From assembly GCA_002431545.1 (NCBI GenBank), contig DJFY01000032.1, forward strand, positions 1 to 5,422: DNA of 5,422 nucleotides, in the 5' to 3' direction. The stretch's first letter is position 1. Every line of letters begins with the position of its first letter. A program made the position numbers and the translations under genes. The notes under the pieces were generated by a model. The model worked only from the letters and a program-made list of their open reading frames with translations, did no database searches and was not told where the DNA came from. This stretch comes from Cellvibrionales bacterium UBA5860 (GTDB lineage Bacteria; Pseudomonadota; Gammaproteobacteria; Pseudomonadales; Porticoccaceae). This document shows positions 1-5,422 of the stretch, in pieces.

Positions 1-75
1 GAAGTCGCCGACGCCATGCAGCGGGCGCACGAACGGCAGCGCAGCGGTACCACGCAGACAGCGGAGCAGCAGTAA
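1..75 (+). CDS. ccmE: Cytochrome c maturation heme chaperone CcmE, C-terminal end (partial)
   Basis: This frame is open from the first base and stops at TAA 73-75, giving 25 residues that begin EVADAMQRAHERQ and end in a Gln/Thr-rich polar tail. CcmE is a membrane-anchored periplasmic chaperone that binds heme covalently and passes it to CcmF. In the family, the heme-binding His lies in an HDENY-type motif, followed shortly by a PPEV-A-M segment and then a variable hydrophilic tail. The visible EVADAM matches that last conserved segment, so the catalytic part lies just before the window. The position directly upstream of ccmF, in the usual ccmE-ccmF order, is the strongest support. The piece is too short to identify by sequence alone. 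Confidence 0.82.
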   Translation, partial: EVADAMQRAHERQRSGTTQTAEQQ

Positions 76-78
76 CCC

Positions 79-2109
79 GTGCTCGCCGAGGTTGGCCATT
101 TTGCGCTGATTTTAGCGCTTTGCCTGGCTGGTATTCAGGCGGTATTACCGCTTGCAGGCACATATAGCAGGCGACGACTCTGGGTGGCCGCGGCGCGGCC
201 CCTGGTGTCCGGTCAGTTCGTCTTCGTCGCTATTAGCTTCGTCATTTTGGCGCTGTTATTCATCGGTGACGATTTCTCCGTGAGCTATGTCGCAGCGAAT
301 TCCAACTCCCAGCTGCCGACACATTACAAATTGAGCGCAGTGTGGGGCGCCCACGAAGGTTCGCTGTTGTTATGGTCGCTAGTGCTGGCGGGCTGGAGCC
401 TCGCGGTTGCCTTGTGCAGCCGAAGTTTACCTGTCGAATTGGTGGCGCGTATTCTGTCCGTGCTGGCTTGCATTAGTGTCGGCTTTTACCTGTTGCTACT
501 GTTGACCTCCAATCCCTTTGAGCGTTTGTTGCCGATTGCGCCCGTGGATGGCGGCGACCTTAATCCCCTGTTGCAGGACTTCGGCCTGATCGTGCATCCG
601 CCGATGCTGTATATGGGTTATGTTGGATTTTCCGTGCCCTTTGCCTTTGCCATTGCCGCCTTGCTGGCTGGCCGTATGGACAGCGCCTGGGCGCGCTGGG
701 CGCGGCCCTGGACCAACGCCGCCTGGGCTTTTCTGACCCTGGGTATCGCCCTGGGCAGTTGGTGGGCTTATTACGAACTGGGTTGGGGCGGTTGGTGGTT
801 TTGGGATCCCGTGGAAAATGCTTCGTTTATGCCGTGGCTGACTGGTACCGCGTTGGTACATAGTCTCGCGGTCGCAGAGAAGAGAGGCCTGTTCCGCAGT
901 TGGACTTTGCTGCTGGCGATACTGACGTTTTCCCTGAGTCTGCTGGGGACATTTCTTGTTCGCTCGGGAATCTTGACTTCTGTCCACGCCTTTGCCGCCG
1001 ACCCGACGCGGGGTGCGTTTATCCTGATTTTTTTAGCTATGGTCGTTGGCGGTTCCCTACTGCTTTTTGCGCTGCGCGGTCCGGTTATTTATCGCCAGGC
1101 GGCCTTTGCTCCGATATCTCGCGAAGCTTTTCTATTGGCTAACAACGTCCTGCTTGTCTCGGCCTGCGGCGCCGTGTTTGTCGGCACCCTTTATCCATTG
1201 CTGGCAGATGCCATGAACTGGGGCAAAATTTCCGTAGGGCCGCCTTACTTTAATCTCATGTTCGTACCGTTGGCGTTGACCGCGTTGCTGCTCATGGCCC
1301 CGGGTTCGACGTTGCGCTGGAAGCAACATGCTGGTGCGTTGCTACAGCGCCCGTTTATGGTTCTCACCGTAGCTGCCGGGGTTTCCAGCATTATCTGGTT
1401 GCTTTGGCTAGGGTACGAGATACACCTGGTGCCGGTGCTCGCCGTGGCGCTTGGACTCTGGGTGTTCTTGGTCAGTGTTTGGGATGTGGCGCAGAAAACC
1501 AGTTCGGTTCGTGGCCGGTGGGTGGGGATCCGGCGCCTGCGCGGCAGTTATTACGGTATGCAGTTGGCGCATGTTGGTGTCGCCGTCGCTGTTATTGGTG
1601 TCGCCATGACCAGTTACTACAACGAGCAAAAGGATCTGCGGCTGGCGCCCGGTGAATCTGTTGTCGTGGGACATTACCGTTTCGAGTTCACCGGTCTGGA
1701 ACAGGTTCGTGGTCCTAACTACATCGCCCACCAGGGTAGCTTCAGTATTTCCCGCGAGGGTGCACCTGTGGCCCTGTTGCAGCCGGAAAAACGGTTTTAT
1801 TCGGTCGCCGGCCAGGTCATGACCGAGGCGGCCATTGATGCAGGATTGTGGCGGGATCTGTATGTCGCGTTGGGAGAGCGTCTCGACGATGGCGCCAGCT
1901 GGACCCTGCGAATCTATATCAAGCCGTTTGTCCGCTGGATCTGGCTCGGTGCCTTGCTCATGGCCACCGGCGGCTGCGTTGCGATGCTCGACAAGCGCTA
2001 TAGCAAACTTGCAGTGTCGCGCAATTCCGTTCAAGCGCCATCGAGTGAAAAACTTGAAGTGACGGCACCGGAACCTCGGGATGGTGCCGGGCTGCCGGGC
2101 CGCGGTTAG
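79..2109 (+). CDS. ccmF: Heme lyase membrane subunit CcmF (cytochrome c maturation, System I)
   Basis: CcmF is the large inner-membrane subunit that takes heme from CcmE and, with CcmH and CcmI, ligates it to apocytochrome c in the periplasm. The 676 residues contain about 15 hydrophobic segments. The conserved SAVWGAHEGSLLLW lies near residues 86-99 and the WWD heme-handling motif WGGWWFWDPVEN at 236-247. Histidines 173 (HPPMLYMGY), 261 (VHSLAV), 303 (SVHAF) and 498 (QLAHVG) match the four His ligands known for the family. Residues about 512-614 form a soluble, presumably periplasmic, domain before the last membrane segment (about 615-633). The GTG start at 79 yields MLAEVGHFALILAL, the usual N-terminus. 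A GGAG lies 12 bases upstream, and only three bases separate the start from the ccmE stop. The polar C-terminal tail after about residue 640 looks slightly longer than in E. coli CcmF. Identity is secure; NrfE-type paralogs are less likely given the complete ccm context. Confidence 0.97.
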   Translation: MLAEVGHFALILALCLAGIQAVLPLAGTYSRRRLWVAAARPLVSGQFVFVAISFVILALLFIGDDFSVSYVAANSNSQLPTHYKLSAVWGAHEGSLLLWSLVLAGWSLAVALCSRSLPVELVARILSVLACISVGFYLLLLLTSNPFERLLPIAPVDGGDLNPLLQDFGLIVHPPMLYMGYVGFSVPFAFAIAALLAGRMDSAWARWARPWTNAAWAFLTLGIALGSWWAYYELGWGGWWFWDPVENASFMPWLTGTALVHSLAVAEKRGLFRSWTLLLAILTFSLSLLGTFLVRSGILTSVHAFAADPTRGAFILIFLAMVVGGSLLLFALRGPVIYRQAAFAPISREAFLLANNVLLVSACGAVFVGTLYPLLADAMNWGKISVGPPYFNLMFVPLALTALLLMAPGSTLRWKQHAGALLQRPFMVLTVAAGVSSIIWLLWLGYEIHLVPVLAVALGLWVFLVSVWDVAQKTSSVRGRWVGIRRLRGSYYGMQLAHVGVAVAVIGVAMTSYYNEQKDLRLAPGESVVVGHYRFEFTGLEQVRGPNYIAHQGSFSISREGAPVALLQPEKRFYSVAGQVMTEAAIDAGLWRDLYVALGERLDDGASWTLRIYIKPFVRWIWLGALLMATGGCVAMLDKRYSKLAVSRNSVQAPSSEKLEVTAPEPRDGAGLPGRG

Positions 2110-2116
2110 CGATGCT

Positions 2117-2656
2117 GTGACACGTTTAAAGCTGTTTGTGCCGTTACTTGCCTTTGCAGTGCTCGCGCCACTGCTGTACTGGGGGCTCGGCCGGGATCCC
2201 GGCGCCATGCCTACGGCTTTGAAAGGCAAGCCGATACCTGCCTTTACCCTGCCGTCGCTGACCACGCCAGACGCACAACTCGATCAGGCACTGTTTGCCG
2301 GACAGGTTTCGCTGCTCAATGTATGGGCGACCTGGTGTCCTTCGTGTCGCATCGAGCATCCCTACCTGATGCATCTGGCCGAACAGGGGGTGCCTGTATT
2401 TGGGCTCAATTATAAGGACGAAGGCGAGCCTGCAAGGCGATGGTTAAAAGATTTGGGTAACCCCTATCGCGAGGTCATCTTTGACGCGTCTGGCAGATTA
2501 GGGTTGGATCTGGGTGTCTTTGGTGCGCCCGAAACCTACCTTGTCGACAGTCGCGGTATCGTGCGGGCACGGCATGTGGGCGTATTGGACGAGCGGGTGT
2601 GGCAAAAGGAGTTCGCGGCCTTGTATCAATCCTTACAGAACCCGGAGGAGCGATGA
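2117..2656 (+). CDS. ccmG: Thiol:disulfide interchange protein CcmG (DsbE)
   Basis: CcmG is a membrane-tethered periplasmic thioredoxin-like protein that reduces the apocytochrome c cysteines, or the CcmH disulfide, before heme attachment. From the GTG at 2117 the product is 179 residues, the normal family size. It starts MTRLKLFVPLL, with one anchor helix at about 6-23 and then a TlpA/DsbE thioredoxin fold. The redox motif is WCPSC (Cys74, Cys77) after NVWAT, and the cis-proline loop GVFGAPETYLVD lies near 133-144 (Pro138). An in-frame ATG at 2081 would add 12 residues (MVPGCRAAVSDA) and overlap ccmF. I prefer 2117 because TRLKLF-type N-termini are typical and this start falls 7 bases after the ccmF stop, although the ribosome binding site there is weak. 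The gene ends in an ATGA overlap with ccmH. Function is secure; the start is moderately sure. Confidence 0.95.
   Translation: MTRLKLFVPLLAFAVLAPLLYWGLGRDPGAMPTALKGKPIPAFTLPSLTTPDAQLDQALFAGQVSLLNVWATWCPSCRIEHPYLMHLAEQGVPVFGLNYKDEGEPARRWLKDLGNPYREVIFDASGRLGLDLGVFGAPETYLVDSRGIVRARHVGVLDERVWQKEFAALYQSLQNPEER
2644..2650 (+). promoter_or_regulatory. Ribosome binding site of ccmH inside the ccmG end
   Basis: GGAGGAG lies in the last codons of ccmG, just before the ATG at 2653. The spacing is short: four bases after GGAGG, or two after the last G. The site supports the overlapping start at 2653 over the downstream ATG at 2758, which has only a weak GGGA three bases ahead. Confidence 0.6.
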
Positions 2657-3246
2657 GTTTCGTAATGGGTTGCGCGCCACGGCGCAAATGTCAGGTTATA
2701 GAACAGCGTCTGCCACTTGCGCCCGCGCGCGCAGGACGTTTCACAGGTTTGGGACGCATGCTGGTTGGATTCGCCTTGCTGGGGGTGTTCGCGATCGTCA
2801 GCCTGCCAAGCCCGGCCGCAGTTATTGAGACGGAGGCGTTATCGGATCCGGCGCTGGTAGCTCGCTACCGCCATCTGATAGACGAGTACCGTTGTCCTAA
2901 ATGTCAGAATCAGAACCTCGCCGAGTCCGATTCGCCTATTTCAAAAGATCTCCGGAGCGAGATCAGGCGTATGCTGGAAGAGGGCGCCAGCGATGCGGAG
3001 ATCAGCGAGTTTCTGGTGGCCCGCTACGGAGAATTTATTCTTTACCGACCTGCTTTTCACTCGGGTACTTATGTGTTGTGGCTGGCCCCCCTGGCGTTTG
3101 TGGCGCTTGGCGCGCTGATTCTTGTCGCCGTTGTGAAACGCAGGCGTCGATCACAGGCTCCGGGCCTGCAGGCGGAAGAACGCGAGCAGCTGCAGGCGCT
3201 TCTGGGTCGCGCAGCGCAAGCGGATCAACTCGACAAGCCCCAGTGA
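2653..3246 (+). CDS. ccmH: Cytochrome c maturation protein CcmH (thioredoxin-like heme lyase subunit)
   Basis: CcmH is a membrane-anchored periplasmic thiol protein of the heme lyase complex. It acts with CcmG to hold apocytochrome c cysteines reduced for ligation. From ATG 2653 the product has 197 residues. The order is a basic N-terminal stretch (1-35), a hydrophobic signal segment (about 37-51) ending SPAA near residue 56, and a three-helix CcmH domain with RCPKCQNQNLAESDSPI (Cys81, Cys84) and VARYGEFILYRP (122-133). A transmembrane segment follows at about 140-161, then KRRRR and a short cytoplasmic tail. This is the short standalone CcmH, not the E. coli fusion to CcmI. The first 35 residues are not typical: starting at ATG 2758 would give 162 residues, with the signal peptide right at the N-terminus. 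I keep 2653 because of GGAGGAG and the ATGA overlap with ccmG. The identity does not depend on the choice. Confidence 0.95.
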   Translation: MSFVMGCAPRRKCQVIEQRLPLAPARAGRFTGLGRMLVGFALLGVFAIVSLPSPAAVIETEALSDPALVARYRHLIDEYRCPKCQNQNLAESDSPISKDLRSEIRRMLEEGASDAEISEFLVARYGEFILYRPAFHSGTYVLWLAPLAFVALGALILVAVVKRRRRSQAPGLQAEEREQLQALLGRAAQADQLDKPQ

Positions 3247-4565
3247 TGTTCTGGATAGTTGTCGTCGGCATGCTGCTTCTGGCAGGGGCTTTTGTCCTGT
3301 ACCCCGTATGGCGAGGCAGCCGCGATCGTGATTTGGAAAATGCGGATACGGCGCCGGATTTGCAGATGAACGTCGCCCTGTATCGCGAACGTGCGGCGGA
3401 CCTGGAGACCTGGGCTGTTCCGGCAAGCGCTGCCGAGCGCGAGCAGCTGCTGGAGGAAGCACAACAACAACTGCTCGCGGATCACCAACAGGTGGCCGAA
3501 CAAACCGCATGGCGTGGTGAGGGTGCCGGAGCAGTGATGCTGTGTTGCCTCCTGATTGTACTCACGGCGACGGTGATCTACTGGAAACTGGGGGCCATCG
3601 ACGACGTTGGCCTGGCCGATCAGCTGGCCACCTATCGTGAGGACGGCTCAAATACTCAGGCTGAAGAGCTTCGCTCGGCCGTTGCCGAGCGTCTGGCATC
3701 GGCGCCTGATAATGTCCACTACTGGTTGATTCAGGCGCGGCTGGCGGAACGGACAGGTGATCTGTCGGGTGCGACCGAATCCTACCGGCGAGCTTTGGCG
3801 CTGGCGCCGAATGATGCGGAGATCAAGGCCAGCCTGGCTCAGGTTCTGTTTTTGCGCAGCGATAATCGTGTTACAGAGGAGGTCGCGGCTCTGGTGACGC
3901 AGACTCTGACGCTGGAGCCTGACAATGGCCTGGGTTTACAGCTGGCCGGTATCGGCGCCTTCTCTTCCGGTGACTACGCCAGCGCCCTGATCTTCTGGCA
4001 ACGGGCTTTAGCCGTGGTTGGCAATCACTCCGTCCACGCTGCCGCCCTGCAATCCGGTATCGACGCTGCGCGAGATCGCCTGGAGCGAACCCGGTCCGAG
4101 GCCGATAGGCGGGGCGACATGCCATCGTCCGAGGAAGCAGATGTTGCCGCCAACGGCGCGACACTTTCAGCCGCAAATGGCGATGCTGAAGACAGCAAAA
4201 AAAGGGCAGTCGAGGCCTTGTTGTCGGTAACGGTGGATATTGCTCCGGACCTGGCACAAACCCACTCAATTCCGCCCGAGAGTACGGTTTATGTCTATCT
4301 GAAAAGCTGGCAGGGACCACCCATGCCATTGGCGGCGGTACGCTATCGTGCACTCGACCTGCCTTTAACCGTGGCGTTTTCCGATGATATGGCGCTCTCG
4401 TCGGCGCGCAATATTTCCCAGGCAGGCCCGTTGGAGGTTATAGCTAGAGTGGCGCTGGGCGGCGTTTTGACCGCCACTAGCGGAGACCTTGAAGGACGCC
4501 GCGGTCCGGTCGAGCCCGGTGACCTGAAATCTTTGACAATCTCGATCGACACCGTAGTGCCCTGA
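3246..4565 (+). CDS. ccmI: Cytochrome c maturation protein CcmI (TPR apocytochrome c chaperone)
   Basis: CcmI presents apocytochrome c to the CcmF-CcmH lyase by binding its C-terminal helix through periplasmic TPR repeats. The ATG overlaps the ccmH stop (TGATG), giving 439 residues. Membrane segment 1 is at about 2-20. A cytoplasmic Gln/Glu-rich, coiled-coil-like region follows (about 42-88), then membrane segment 2 at about 96-113. Three TPR-like units lie at about 155-190 (ending ALALAPND), 191-227 (ending LTLEPDN) and 228-262 (FSSGDYASALIFWQRAL). A polar, Ala/Ser/Glu-rich linker spans about 280-318. The last part, from about 325, is the beta-type CcmI C-terminal domain, with VSWQGPPMPLA-like and DLPLTV segments (SWQGPPMPLA at 354-363) and GDLEGRRGPV at 413-421. 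The frame is open upstream to 2901, but that stretch lies inside ccmH and is not expected to be translated. The family is clear from architecture and operon position. Confidence 0.94.
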   Translation: MFWIVVVGMLLLAGAFVLYPVWRGSRDRDLENADTAPDLQMNVALYRERAADLETWAVPASAAEREQLLEEAQQQLLADHQQVAEQTAWRGEGAGAVMLCCLLIVLTATVIYWKLGAIDDVGLADQLATYREDGSNTQAEELRSAVAERLASAPDNVHYWLIQARLAERTGDLSGATESYRRALALAPNDAEIKASLAQVLFLRSDNRVTEEVAALVTQTLTLEPDNGLGLQLAGIGAFSSGDYASALIFWQRALAVVGNHSVHAAALQSGIDAARDRLERTRSEADRRGDMPSSEEADVAANGATLSAANGDAEDSKKRAVEALLSVTVDIAPDLAQTHSIPPESTVYVYLKSWQGPPMPLAAVRYRALDLPLTVAFSDDMALSSARNISQAGPLEVIARVALGGVLTATSGDLEGRRGPVEPGDLKSLTISIDTVVP

Positions 4566-4595
4566 CACCGGGGCAGGTCCGCATTACAGTCGCGC

Positions 4596-4602
4596 AAGGA
4601 GA
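4596..4602 (+). promoter_or_regulatory. Strong ribosome binding site of the VIT-family gene
   Basis: AAGGAGA sits five to six bases before the ATG at 4607 in a 41-base gap after ccmI. It is the best-formed ribosome binding site in the window and fixes the start of the downstream gene. It indicates independent translation initiation, unlike the coupled ccmG-H-I starts. Confidence 0.8.
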
Positions 4603-4606
4603 ATCC

Positions 4607-5377
4607 ATGACGCCAAATGTCAAACACGAATCAAAAGCCGCTTATAAGGCCAGTCACACCCCGGAACAGATAGCTTCGCGCCTCGAGGAAGGTCCAGGTT
4701 CGGTCTATTTAAAGGATTTTGTCTACGGCGCGGTCGATGGCGCCGTGACCACCTTTGCCATTGTTGCCGGCGTTGCCGGTGCCGGTATGGCGGCTGGCGT
4801 CATCATCGTGTTGGGTATCGCCAATCTGGTCGCCGACGGCTTTAGCATGGCGATAAGCAACTACCTTGGCACCAAGGCGGAAAACCAGCTGCGCGAACAA
4901 ACGCGCAGCCGGGAATTGGACGAGATCGTTAAATTTCCCGAGGGCGAGCGCGAAGAGATTCGACAAATCTATATGGGTAAGGGCTTCGAGGGCGAACTGC
5001 TCGATCAGGTGGTCGATGTGATAACCGCCGATCACGATCGGTGGGTGGACACCATGTTACAGGAAGAACATGGCATGGCTTTGCACGATCACGACGCACC
5101 GCAGGCCGGCCTGGCGACATTTGTCGCCTTTGTTCTGGTCGGCCTCGTGCCCCTGTTACCTTATTTGACCAACTGGTTGTTTCCTGGCCTATTAAGTTAC
5201 ACGTTTGTCTGGAGCTCGGTGATGACGGCAATAGCTTTTTACTGGGTGGGTGCGGCCAAGGCCCGGTTTATCAACCAAAGCCGGCATGCAGGTGGCCTGG
5301 AAACAGTGCTGATTGGCGGCGCAGCGGCAGCCATGGCTTATTTTATTGGCGCGGCCCTGAAAAGCTTTGTCGAGTAG
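4607..5377 (+). CDS. VIT1/CCC1-family divalent metal (Fe2+/Mn2+) transporter
   Basis: Family members carry Fe2+ or Mn2+ out of the cytoplasm: into the vacuole in plants and yeast, and probably outward in bacteria. The 256 residues show a polar N-terminus (1-33), then hydrophobic segments at about 38-58, 62-86, 167-187, 192-216 and 229-251, the five-helix family plan. The signature GAVDGAVTTFAIVAGVAGA (41-59) and NLVADGFSMAISNYLG (73-88) are intact. Asp44 and Met81 correspond to the pore residues described in Eucalyptus VIT1 (inferred from motif alignment by eye). Residues about 89-165 form the charged cytoplasmic metal-binding region, with Glu103, Glu106, Glu114, Glu116, Glu117, Glu153 and Glu154 and a His/Asp cluster (His155, His160, His162). 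There is no fused ferritin-like domain, unlike MbfA proteins. The ATG at 4607 is set by AAGGAGA. The gene is probably cotranscribed with ccmI. The substrate, Fe or Mn, cannot be decided from sequence. Confidence 0.92.
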   Translation: MTPNVKHESKAAYKASHTPEQIASRLEEGPGSVYLKDFVYGAVDGAVTTFAIVAGVAGAGMAAGVIIVLGIANLVADGFSMAISNYLGTKAENQLREQTRSRELDEIVKFPEGEREEIRQIYMGKGFEGELLDQVVDVITADHDRWVDTMLQEEHGMALHDHDAPQAGLATFVAFVLVGLVPLLPYLTNWLFPGLLSYTFVWSSVMTAIAFYWVGAAKARFINQSRHAGGLETVLIGGAAAAMAYFIGAALKSFVE

Positions 5378-5422
5378 CGAACCACGTTCGGTTGAGTCAA
5401 CTCAGCTTTACGCCAAGTACAG
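5378..5422 (+). other. Non-coding end with two small inverted repeats; possible weak terminator
   Basis: After the TAG at 5375-5377, CGAAC (5378-5382) and GTTCG (5386-5390) form a 5-bp stem around CAC. TGAG (5393-5396) and CTCA (5401-5404) form a second stem around TCAA, extendable by G-T pairs. Only a TTT follows (5407-5409), so neither is a convincing intrinsic terminator. The second could equally be an operator-like palindrome for a gene beyond the window. No coding region can be assigned here. Confidence 0.3.

Noticed and set aside
496..987. 163-codon open frame on the minus strand inside ccmF
   Set aside because: The product is a low-complexity, Gln/Arg/Gly-rich shadow of the conserved CcmF WWD region.
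79..2109. CcmF as the nitrite-reductase paralog NrfE
   Set aside because: The gene is followed by ccmG, ccmH and ccmI and preceded by a ccmE-like end, the standard general cytochrome c maturation order.
1408..2265. 285-codon open frame on the minus strand across ccmF and ccmG
   Set aside because: It is antisense to two clearly identified genes. Its product is rich in Arg, His, Gln and Pro with no recognisable domain, as expected from the complement of GC-rich coding sequence.
2901..3245. Upstream in-frame extension of ccmI
   Set aside because: The extra 115 codons lie wholly inside ccmH in another frame and encode Arg/Gly/Ser-rich sequence. The ATG at 3246 gives the expected membrane-anchor N-terminus and overlaps the ccmH stop.
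3871..4353. 160-codon open frame on the minus strand inside ccmI
   Set aside because: The product is Arg/Pro-rich without any motif, and the sense strand encodes the CcmI TPR and linker region.
4533..4560. Possible promoter for the VIT gene: perfect TTGACA at 4533-4538
   Set aside because: With 15-18 base spacing, no good -10 element follows; the best, TAGTGC at 4555, matches poorly. TTGACA is also simply Leu-Thr codons in the ccmI end.
4607..5377. VIT gene as an MbfA-type ferritin-VIT fusion
   Set aside because: The 33 residues before the first membrane segment are far too short for a ferritin-like domain, and the region upstream is ccmI.

Overview
The window carries the distal half of a System I cytochrome c maturation (ccm) operon followed by one metal-transporter gene. 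All genes are on the + strand and packed almost without gaps. The order is ccmE (last 25 codons only), ccmF, ccmG, ccmH, ccmI, then a VIT1/CCC1-family membrane protein. System I with the order ccmE-F-G-H-I, the standalone short CcmH and separate CcmI (fused in E. coli), and the moderately GC-rich base composition suggest a proteobacterium. A gammaproteobacterium of the Pseudomonas-like or marine type is most likely. This placement comes from gene order and protein motifs, not from a phylogeny.

Layout: 1-75 is the C-terminal tail of the heme chaperone CcmE. 79-2109 is ccmF, the membrane subunit of the heme lyase, with the WWD tryptophan-rich motif and four histidines at family positions. 2117-2656 is ccmG, a membrane-tethered thioredoxin-like protein with a WCPSC active site. 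2653-3246 is ccmH, with the RCPKC motif. 3246-4565 is ccmI, with two membrane segments, three TPR-like repeats and a C-terminal beta-type domain. ccmG/ccmH and ccmH/ccmI overlap at stop/start codons (ATGA and TGATG), which points to translational coupling. 4607-5377 encodes a 256-residue VIT-type transporter with its own strong ribosome binding site, 41 bases after ccmI. 5378-5422 is a short non-coding end with two small inverted repeats.

How the genes work together: CcmE carries heme in the periplasm. CcmF, with CcmH and CcmI, receives it and attaches it to the CXXCH cysteines of apocytochrome c. CcmG and CcmH keep those cysteines reduced, and CcmI holds the apocytochrome through its TPR domain. 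The VIT protein is predicted to move Fe2+ or Mn2+ across the membrane. It is not a known Ccm component, but it lies on the same strand with no convincing terminator or promoter between it and ccmI, so cotranscription is plausible.

I see no mobile element, RNA gene, CRISPR array or clearly new system. The points most worth a second look are the iron-transporter/ccm linkage, the His/Asp cluster in the VIT protein, and start-site questions for ccmG and ccmH.
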